From Clostridiales bacterium GWE2_32_10 (GTDB lineage: Bacteria > Bacillota > Clostridia > Lachnospirales > UBA12420), in contig MGOW01000083.1 in the NCBI GenBank assembly GCA_001797255.1, positions 1 through 33,744 of the forward strand: a stretch of 33,744 bases of DNA, given 5' to 3'. Positions 1 to 7,300 of the stretch are shown here, piece after piece; the first letter of the stretch is position 1, and every line of letters starts with the position of its first letter. Below the pieces are notes generated by a model. The model was given only the letters and a program-made list of their open reading frames with translations, was not told the DNA's origin and did no database searches. A program made the position numbers and the translations under genes.

Positions 1-1
1 A

Positions 2-418
2 GATGAAAACGGGGATTTGAAGCTAGAAATAGTACTAGAAAAATTTCAACTACTAATGAAACAGGAATACAGGAAACAAGACATAAAATTTATAGAAAAG
101 CAAGGGCGACTATTGTTTTTATGCTTTATAAGACCAATAATAAATGGAACAGGATTTTATTACGTAGAGCCACAAACAAGACAAGACAACAGAATGGATA
201 TAGTGATAACCTATAACAGAAAGCAATATATAATAGAGCTAAAAATCTGGCATGGCAAGGTGCAAGAGGAAAAGGGAATAGACCAGGTTGTGAGGTATTT
301 AGACTCACAAAATGAAAACACAGGGTATCTGGTATTGTTTAGCTTCAATAAAAAGAAGGAATATACACTGAAATGGGTGGATGTAGAAGGGAAGAGGATT
401 TTTGAAGTAGTGGTGTGA
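2..418 (+). CDS. C-terminal part of a PD-(D/E)XK nuclease / AAA-ATPase-like protein (5' end outside window)
   Basis: The frame is open to the left edge, so the true start lies outside the window; the TTG at 17 has no ribosome binding site. The visible part, about 138 residues, contains the stretch RMDIVITYNRKQYIIELKIW followed by HG. This matches the catalytic core (D...ExK) of the PD-(D/E)XK domain at the C-terminus of the DUF1703-type AAA-ATPase family, in which an N-terminal ATPase half is followed by this nuclease-like half. Members are common, often multicopy accessory genes in Clostridia and Bacteroidetes, and their function is poorly known. The ATPase half cannot be seen here. The last codons are echoed by a short remnant at about 3002-3064, which suggests a second, decayed copy nearby. 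The family call is fairly sure; the role is unknown. Confidence 0.7.
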   Translation, partial: DENGDLKLEIVLEKFQLLMKQEYRKQDIKFIEKQGRLLFLCFIRPIINGTGFYYVEPQTRQDNRMDIVITYNRKQYIIELKIWHGKVQEEKGIDQVVRYLDSQNENTGYLVLFSFNKKKEYTLKWVDVEGKRIFEVVV

Positions 419-477
419 TTACGACATGAAAAAATAAAAATAAAAACAAGAACACGAGAAACTGAGGGATGAAAAAT

Positions 478-2181
478 ATGAATAAAAATAACGTAAACGG
501 ATTCACGTTACTGGAGCTACTAGCAGTACTAGTAGTAATGGCAGCACTAGCAGTAATAGCGGTACCGGTATTTGTAAGTAAAGGCAATGAAGCTAGACTA
601 CAGGCACATAAAGCTAATATACGAGAGATAAACAATGCAATACAAAGGTATGAGTGGAGTGGGGAAGCTATAGCAACTGATACATATTACAATATATTAG
701 ATGACAACAATGCACTAGTAACATCAAAATACCTACATGCAGAAGTATCATCACCCTACGATGCAACAAGCACATTAGATGTAGTAGGTGGAGGAACTGA
801 TGATGCAAGTAACTTTACGTACTTTATAGGAAAGGATGCAAATGGGAGAACGGAGGTAAGGCTGATAAGACTAGGGTCAGGTGAGGTGCCGACTAGAGCA
901 GGAGCATTGACTAATGATGTGTTTAATGCATATGGAACAACAGCAACAACGATACATGAAATACTAATAGATGGAACGATAAAGAAATCAGATGGAGGAG
1001 TTGTGGGGGATACAGACCCACCAAGCATAGTATTAGCTAATCTAGGGGGAAACGTAACTAGTGAAATAGTAACAGCAACGATAACAGATGTAAGTGCGAT
1101 AAGCAGTAAAAAGTGGGCAAGTGGAACACAAAATGTGGCATATTTTGCAACTGGGGGAATGGATATAACAGATACGACTTTTGGGGTGGTAGCGAATGGG
1201 ATATATACGGTGTATGCGAAGGATGCAGCGGGGAATGAGGCGGTGCAGACGATAGATATAGGGAATATAGTAACAATAGCAGAAGGGCAGTATATAAAAT
1301 TTGGTAGTTATTTAGGGCAGCCGATAGTATGGAGGATAATACATAAAGTAACGGCACAGGATTTAATAAATGAACCTAGTAGTGGATTGCATGAAGGGGA
1401 TTTATACCTATTGTCGGATAGAATAATAACAATGAAACCATATGATGCAAAAGACCCAGCAGCACCAAGTACGGATGGGCAAAGAGCTGTATATGGAAGT
1501 AACTATTGGGGAAATAGTAACATAAGAGAGTGGTTAAACAGTACAGATGCAACAGTAGCGTATAGTACACAAAAACCAGATACAAGTCATGTATGGTCAT
1601 CGGTAAACTCATATGAAACAGAAGCAGGGTTTCTGACAAACTTTACAGCAAACGAAAAAAATCAAATAATACAAGTAACACATAAGAGTATAGTGGATAA
1701 TAACTCAGATGGACATGATGGAGGAACGGTAGAACACGGAAATGTAGAAACAGGAATAGATGAATCAGTAGCAGCAGGAACCAATTATAGTACAGCATAC
1801 TATAAAAACACAACAGATAAGATATTTTTGGCAAGTTTAGGAGAATTGGCAACATATGTAGATGGGGTGCTAAATCACCCAAGTACATCAACAAAATATC
1901 AGATAGCATATACAACACAGCAAGCGAGAACCCAAAGTACTTATGCAAGTGATCCAGCAAATGATACGACAGCATGGTATTATTGGACTAGAGATGCTTA
2001 TACGTTTAATTCGTCTGGTGTTCATGGCATTAATGGACTTCTCACGCTCGGTCACCCTGAAGCTTTTAGTGGAAATTTTGGGGTGCGTCCAGCAACGTTT
2101 ATAAAATCATTAACTCTAACCCTAGACAACGCAAGCGGAGCTGATGCATTCAATGCATACACAATAACAAGCTTTAACTAA
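478..2181 (+). CDS. Prepilin-like protein with Ig-like and C-terminal DUF6273 (C-type-lectin-like) domains; candidate DGR target
   Basis: The start at 478 is preferred because the GAGGG site at 464-468 is 9 bases away; the ATG at 469 directly abuts it. Residues 7-30 form a class III prepilin signal: NG, then FTLLELLAVLVVMAALAVIA, with cleavage expected after Gly8 and Glu at mature position 5. A pilin-type helix follows, then an Ig-like domain (about 180-265) beginning TDPPSIVL. From about 270 comes a DUF6273 domain (IKFGSYLGQPIVWRII; YGSNYWGNSNIREWLNS; YYWTRDAY; ending NFGVRPATFI), a fold related to C-type-lectin/FGE-like variable proteins. At 567 residues it is far longer than an ordinary pilin. 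Most of the gene favours A-ending codons, but about 1979-2090 switches to Y-ending ones (see findings). The protein probably sits on a pilus or pseudopilus tip as a binding protein; that is inference. No pilus assembly genes are in the window. Confidence 0.8.
   Translation: MNKNNVNGFTLLELLAVLVVMAALAVIAVPVFVSKGNEARLQAHKANIREINNAIQRYEWSGEAIATDTYYNILDDNNALVTSKYLHAEVSSPYDATSTLDVVGGGTDDASNFTYFIGKDANGRTEVRLIRLGSGEVPTRAGALTNDVFNAYGTTATTIHEILIDGTIKKSDGGVVGDTDPPSIVLANLGGNVTSEIVTATITDVSAISSKKWASGTQNVAYFATGGMDITDTTFGVVANGIYTVYAKDAAGNEAVQTIDIGNIVTIAEGQYIKFGSYLGQPIVWRIIHKVTAQDLINEPSSGLHEGDLYLLSDRIITMKPYDAKDPAAPSTDGQRAVYGSNYWGNSNIREWLNSTDATVAYSTQKPDTSHVWSSVNSYETEAGFLTNFTANEKNQIIQVTHKSIVDNNSDGHDGGTVEHGNVETGIDESVAAGTNYSTAYYKNTTDKIFLASLGELATYVDGVLNHPSTSTKYQIAYTTQQARTQSTYASDPANDTTAWYYWTRDAYTFNSSGVHGINGLLTLGHPEAFSGNFGVRPATFIKSLTLTLDNASGADAFNAYTITSFN
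1979..2095 (+). other. Candidate hypervariable region (DGR VR-like segment) of the prepilin/DUF6273 gene
   Basis: From the codon for Thr in YYWTRD to the one before GVRP, I count 32 codons, of which 24 end in T or C. The gene upstream is dominated by A-ending codons. A run of NNY codons just before a conserved GC-rich end (GGGGTGCGTCC) is what adenine-directed mutagenesis of AAY codons produces in variable regions of diversity-generating retroelements. No template repeat or reverse transcriptase is visible in the window, so they would have to lie elsewhere. Confidence 0.45.
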
Positions 2182-2205
2182 ACTCAAGTAAGTAAAAAAC
2201 TCAAG

Positions 2206-2233
2206 TTAGAAAGTGCTTTCCTAATTTTTTTAT
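2206..2233 (+). terminator. Possible rho-independent terminator after the prepilin gene
   Basis: A short stem (TTAG-AAAG / CTTT-CTAA with one bulged base) is followed by a run of seven T residues. It lies 25 bases after the stop codon and just ahead of the promoter of the next gene. Confidence 0.5.
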
Positions 2234-2240
2234 AAAAATA

Positions 2241-2269
2241 TTTACAATAACACTTTGATATAGTATAAT
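2241..2269 (+). promoter_or_regulatory. Sigma-A-type promoter for the MNT gene
   Basis: TTTACA at 2241-2246 and TATAAT at 2264-2269 are separated by 17 bases, about 30 bases upstream of the start codon of the nucleotidyltransferase gene. Confidence 0.65.
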
Positions 2270-2301
2270 TCACATATAAAATAAAAAAGGAAGTGATTTT
2301 G

Positions 2302-2625
2302 ATGGATAAGAAAAATATATTTGAAGAGATTAATAAACTTGTTAATAAAATTAAACAACAATTTATTACAGAAGATATTATATTATTTGGTTCATATGCT
2401 CATGGAAATCCTACAGAAAATAGTGATATAGATTTATGTATTATAATAGGAAAAAACAATTTGAGAAAAATAGAAATATTAAAAGAAATCAGAAGAAGTT
2501 TGATAAAAATTACTACCAAATCAATTGACATATTAGTATATGATAAAGATGAATTTATGGAACGTTCTGCCTTAAAATCAACATTTGAGTATAAAATAAA
2601 AAATGAGGGGGTAAAGGTTGGATGA
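2302..2625 (+). CDS. MNT-type nucleotidyltransferase (antitoxin-like partner of a HEPN protein)
   Basis: A 107-residue minimal nucleotidyltransferase. The motif GSYAHGN begins at residue 30, and Asp42/Asp44 lie in SDIDL; together they form the GSx10-13DxD metal and nucleotide site of the pol-beta superfamily. MNT proteins neutralise HEPN RNases, in studied cases by AMPylating them. ATG 2302 is chosen because GGAAG at 2289-2293 is 8 bases away, while the upstream GTG at 2293 overlaps that site. The stop overlaps the ATG of the next reading frame (ATGA at 2622-2625). That frame begins like a HEPN gene but is broken. This copy is therefore an antitoxin-like gene whose toxin partner has decayed. 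A second, intact HEPN-MNT pair lies at 16939-17641. Confidence 0.8.
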   Translation: MDKKNIFEEINKLVNKIKQQFITEDIILFGSYAHGNPTENSDIDLCIIIGKNNLRKIEILKEIRRSLIKITTKSIDILVYDKDEFMERSALKSTFEYKIKNEGVKVG

Positions 2626-2781
2626 ACAACAAGGATGTAGCGAAAGAGTGGTTTAGCTTTGGGAGGGTTGATTTTGAATCAGCGGAGCATGCATAAAAGA
2701 AGATTATTATATGGTTGCTACAAGATATGGTTGATACAAGTAAAAAAATCGAGATAATAAAGAGTTTGATTGAGAAAGGTA
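2622..2781 (+). pseudogene. Degenerate HEPN-domain gene (partner of the MNT gene)
   Basis: The frame starts at the ATGA overlap and reads MNNKDVAKEWFSFGRVDFES and then AEHA before a stop at 2694. This is a typical HEPN N-terminus (WF..A..D...AE). Downstream, another frame reads EDYYMVATRYG, also HEPN-like, and a third reads KKIEIIKSLIEKGKYF. The middle of the domain, including the usual Rx4-6H RNase motif, is missing. I read this as a HEPN gene damaged by an internal deletion and frameshifts, with a small mobile element inserted at its 3' end. It could still make a 24-residue peptide, but that has no obvious role. Confidence 0.6.
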
Positions 2782-2966
2782 AATATTTCGTAACTATTCA
2801 GACCCCCCCTTATAATGTCATTGCGAGCATCTTTTCGCGAAGCAATCTCGTTTTTATATTTTTCTAAATCTTATATAAAATCAGGTTTAAAGAGAGATTG
2901 CTTCGTTCCTCGCAACGACAACATAAAGTGTTAACTTATGGGGGGGCTGAATAGTTACAATATTTC
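2782..2966. mobile_element. MITE-like palindromic element with 12-bp terminal inverted repeats and 8-bp target duplication
   Basis: The element runs from 2790 to 2958. It begins GTAACTATTCAG and ends CTGAATAGTTAC, a perfect 12-bp inverted repeat followed inwards by runs of C and G and by imperfectly palindromic arms. The direct repeat AATATTTC lies immediately outside at 2782-2789 and again at 2959-2966, as expected for a target duplication. No transposase is encoded, so it would be mobilised in trans. The inner arms carry ATTGCGAG and AAGCAATCTC, shared with the repeat at 28272-28305. Confidence 0.75.
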
Positions 2967-3001
2967 ACAATAAACAGAGCAAGACAATAAGGCAAAATTA
3001 C

Positions 3002-3064
3002 GACGTGGATAGAGGTAGGAGGATTTTTGAAGTAGTGTTTGAGAGTGGTGGTATAAAAGTGTAA
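3002..3064 (+). pseudogene. Short C-terminal remnant related to the PD-(D/E)XK gene at the left edge
   Basis: This frame reads DVDRGRRIFEVVFESGGIKV then stop, close to the DVEGKRIFEVVV end of the gene at 2-418. Nineteen bases, GAGGATTTTTGAAGTAGTG, are identical in both. No longer homologous frame is seen upstream, so only the tail survives. The rest of 3065-3199 shows only AT-rich DNA and a possible promoter. Confidence 0.5.
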
Positions 3065-3129
3065 AAATAATAATGGTAATACTGCTTCTTGATTTAAAGA
3101 AACTGGTGTATCCAAAATAAAATATTTAG

Positions 3130-3158
3130 TTGCTTTTTAATGTAAAATATAGTATGTA
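3130..3158 (+). promoter_or_regulatory. Possible promoter upstream of the secreted protein gene
   Basis: TTGCTT and TATGTA are separated by 17 bases, about 40 bases before the start codon at 3200. The match to the sigma-A consensus is partial. Confidence 0.3.
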
Positions 3159-3199
3159 TAAATTAAAATATAGATTTTTTAAGATGGAGTGATTATAGG

Positions 3200-4288
3200 A
3201 TGAATAAGTTAATAATGATACTAATATTGTTAACATTGGTAGTATCAGCAATATTTTATATATCAGAATATAATAATGAAGGTGAGGCATCAAAGACTAA
3301 TCTAGTTACACAATCATTACCAAACCAAACAGTCGTAAAGCAAGAAAAAAAATATATTAAAAATATTAAAAACTCTAAGGTGACTATTGAAAATGATGAG
3401 ATGGTTATATATAGAACAAAGGATAATGAAGTTCAAATATATAGCTTTCTTCCGGATGATAATATTTTGATAACAGTTTTCGAAAGAAAAGCATGGGGAA
3501 CGTGGAATATAGGTGGGTGGTATATAGCTAAAGATAAAAAGATACCATCTAAAAACTATTATCTTATTGCGGGAGGGCATTCAGATTGGGAATATGCTCT
3601 TAGAGTTAGGAAGGATTTGAAGAAAAAGTATGGCTTTTCAGGGGGGAGTCACGGAAAAGAGTATATGAAAACTCTTAAGCTTCTAAATCCAGATGATGAT
3701 TCTAATATATGGGTAAAAAAGGGAGATTTTAAGATTGTAAAGCAACTAAAGATTGAGGAAAAAACATTTCTAACGACTACACCTGAATATAATACAAAAT
3801 ATGCTGAAGTGGAACGTACATATATAGTATCACCGGCTGAAATATCGCTCAAGTCAAATTTTAAATTTACATCTAATGTTTTTATGGGAACATCATATGT
3901 ATGTATGTTGCCTATGCCAAAAGAATATGGGCGGTATGTTTGGTTTGAAGGAACCCTAGATTTTGTAACTACACCTAAAAAAGGTGAAACAGTAGCCAAC
4001 ACAAATATTGAAAACTATTATGGAAAGGAAAAGTCAACAGAGGTAAGAGTGTGGGGAGATACTAATCCAGCGTATGTTTTTGAAGTGTCAATTTTAAATA
4101 AAGATATGGTAGATAACTTTAAAAACTCACTAAAAACATTTTACTGGGATATAAATAAAGAAGCAAACAAATTATATTTCTCTAAATTCGAAACAGATCA
4201 GGATGAAAAAATAAATAAAGGAACGGAGTGGGAAAATTATTCCGAATGGAAATTACATGTAGCACCGGAAGCTCTAGCTATGAAATAA
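3200..4288 (+). CDS. Secreted or membrane-anchored protein of unknown function
   Basis: A 362-residue protein. Residues 3-20 are a hydrophobic signal peptide or anchor (LIMILILLTLVVSAIFYI), and the rest is hydrophilic and presumably extracellular. I do not recognise the family. It is rich in aromatic residues, with WGTWNIGGWYIA near residue 98 and GGSHGKEY near residue 150, which could belong to a beta-rich carbohydrate-active or binding domain; that is only a guess. The ATG at 3200 has GGAGTG 9 bases upstream. The next gene, the SLH subtilase, begins 38 bases after its stop with no clear terminator between, so the two may be co-transcribed and both act at the cell surface. Confidence 0.7.
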   Translation: MNKLIMILILLTLVVSAIFYISEYNNEGEASKTNLVTQSLPNQTVVKQEKKYIKNIKNSKVTIENDEMVIYRTKDNEVQIYSFLPDDNILITVFERKAWGTWNIGGWYIAKDKKIPSKNYYLIAGGHSDWEYALRVRKDLKKKYGFSGGSHGKEYMKTLKLLNPDDDSNIWVKKGDFKIVKQLKIEEKTFLTTTPEYNTKYAEVERTYIVSPAEISLKSNFKFTSNVFMGTSYVCMLPMPKEYGRYVWFEGTLDFVTTPKKGETVANTNIENYYGKEKSTEVRVWGDTNPAYVFEVSILNKDMVDNFKNSLKTFYWDINKEANKLYFSKFETDQDEKINKGTEWENYSEWKLHVAPEALAMK

Positions 4289-4326
4289 ATTTTATTTAAT
4301 ATATAAAAAATACTAGGAGGAATAAT

Positions 4327-7300
4327 ATGAAAAATTTTAGAAGAATTGTAGCAAGTTTTTTGATTGTATCATTTGCAATAACACAAGTTTTACCAGCATC
4401 AGCAGCTGTGGATGCTGAAAACAAAGGAAATGTATCAAAAGCACAGATTGAAAAGCAGTTAAAGGAAAAAATTAATGAAAACAAAGAAAATGCTAAAGCA
4501 AAGAAATCCGTTAAATCAAAGTTTGATATTAATAGGTTTTCACCAAGTGAAAGAGAAATACTTCGTAGTAAAGGAATAAATAGCACTGACCAGAATGCTG
4601 AAAGTGAACTTAAGCTTCCTAGTATAAAAAGTGGACTTATAGGTACTAAGTCTGAAAAGGATACAGTACCAGGCAAAATTATTGTAAAGTATAAGGATGG
4701 AGTTAGTAGTGAACAAATAAAAACAATGACAACACAAATCGCAGCAAAAAAAGAGAAATCTTTTAGTAAATTAGGAATAGATGTGTTAAAAGTAAAAGCT
4801 ACAGAAACTAAGAATAAGATTAAAGAACTAATTGAAAATGAAAATGTAGAGTATGCCGAGCCAGTTTATGTGGTAAGAGCATTATCTATAGAAAGTCAAA
4901 ATGACCCAGCATATACAAGCTCAAGGCAATGGGGTCTTACAGCTATAAATCCTACAGATCTATGGGCGGATGTTTCAGAAGCAGATAGGGAGAATGTCAC
5001 ATTAGCTGTAATAGATACTGGGGTTGATATGGATCACCCTGATTTAGAAGATAACATAGTATCAGGATATGATTTTATAAACGATGATAACAATCCTGAT
5101 GATGATTATGGACATGGTACGCACGTTGCAGGTATTGCAGCTGGTATATCGGATAATGGTACAGGAATTGCAGGTGTGGCAAGTGGAATAAAAATAATGC
5201 CGATTAAAGCTTTAGATAGTGACGGAGCTGGAACTACAGAAACAATAGTAGCAGGGATTGACTATGCAGTAGGACATAATGTAGATGTAATCAATATGAG
5301 CTTAGGTAGTGATGCAGATAGTCATGCATTAGAAGATGCAGTAAATGATGCAGTAAATGCAGGAGTTATAGTTGTTGCAGCAGCAGGAAATGAATATGGA
5401 TCAGATGTATGCTATCCTGCGGCGTATGAAGGAGTTATTGGAGTAGGTGCTGCTGATTATATTGACGGACATTTTGAAGAAGCTGATTTTTCAAATGTAG
5501 GGCCTGAAGTGGATGTTGTTGCACCAGGTGTAGACATATACAGTACTGTACCTATTGAATTAGATAATTATAATACAAATGTTGGAGACTTAAATGAAGA
5601 TGGATATGCATTGTTGAGTGGTACATCTATGGCAACTCCTTTTGTTTCTGGTATGGCTGCACTTTTGCAGGCAAAAGCAAAAGCTAATGATAACAATTTA
5701 AATAGTGATGAAGTATGCACGATTTTAAAAGATACTGCTGTTGATATAGGAGATGTAGGTATAGACAATGAAACAGGTGCAGGTATCATAAATGGTGATG
5801 ATGAACAAGAATTAGGAAGTCTTGAATTTCATACGATAGACATAGAAGCATCAGATGAATATTTTGATGTAGGTGACACTATAGGTTTTGATATTAATCT
5901 TGGGGCTAATAGAAATACTTTAGATACAGAGACTGATATAGATACTCCTCTAAAATTAATGATGAGGAAATTTTCATATGATTATTTTAGTTTTGAGTGG
6001 ATATCTGAGCCAGAAGAAGTTATGGATGTAAACATTGCAAATGGTAATGCAAGTATCAATTATCAACCAATAAATTCGGGGCTATATGCTTTCTATGTAC
6101 AAGGGAATGACCAATATATGATGTCTAATACTTCGTTTATAGGTGTATATAAAGATACTAATAGTGAAATATCAGGTACTGTTTCATTACCGCAACATCA
6201 AGTTGCACCTAATGGAGGTTTAAATATTGATGTAATTGCATGGAATGGTGAAAATGAATTTAATGAGAATATTATTATTCCAGAAGGTGAAAATTCTGTG
6301 GATTATGCTATTGGGGTTGACGATCCGTTAGAAACAGACGTATATGAATATTACATAGAATATGATATAAAAACACAAGGAGTTAATGATTATGTGTTAC
6401 ATGGTTTTTATGGGGAAGATAACACAGAGGCTATCGAAGGTAATGCCTCTATAGTAGAGGTTACAGAGTTTGATAATGCTGAAAATATAGATATGGTACT
6501 TATACCTGGAGTCGCTATTTCAGGTACAATAGCTGTACCATATGATTGTGATGCAGATGGGGTTTATATAAGAGCACTCAATGCAGATACAAGTTATTAT
6601 GAACTAAAATATGTAGATTTAGATCAAGATACACAAAATGTTAGTTACAATATAGTAGTTCCAAAAACTTTAAAAAATTGGGTACCAACATTTGCTAATA
6701 TTAATAGTGATAATAATACTCCGAATGATAGTGAAGATGATTATAATGATTCGTACTTGGCTTCTCTGCAAATTAATGATGAAGAATTGACTTATTTGAT
6801 AAGTTATGATTTTTTAGGTGGAGAACCTGATGGTTTTTTGAATCAAGGGTATTATACAACAAATGAAACAGTACCAAATTATAATATTGCAAACAAAGTT
6901 AATATTGCGCAAGATACTCTTTCAAATATTAATTTTGAGATTTTAACCGCAAATACAATTAGAGGAAATTTGTCACTACCAGTGGGCGTTTTAGCTGAAG
7001 AAGAAATGGATATATATGTAGATGCTATTGCAGAAGACGGGACTGTATACACAGACAATATAAGCATAGAGGAAGGTCATAATGCAGAAGCTTATAAACT
7101 AAATGTAACACCTGGTGAAAACTATGTAGTAAGATATGAAATACCGGATATGGAATATTGGGGTGGTGACTATAATGAGGAATATTCATATATAGGATAC
7201 TATGCAGGTAATGAAAGCGTTTCACAAGAGCAATATGCTTCTCAACTTGATGTAGAAAATGCTGACATTTCAAATATAAATTTTCATATCATTAAAAATG

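Noticed and set aside
1058-1975. Long minus-strand open frames opposite the prepilin gene
   Set aside because: They are low-complexity L/S/H/Y-rich translations, lack ribosome sites and mirror the A-ending codons of the plus-strand gene.
2790-2958. CRISPR-like or rho-independent structure in the C-run/G-run region
   Set aside because: There is one pair of inverted arms with terminal repeats and a target duplication, and no regularly spaced direct repeats.
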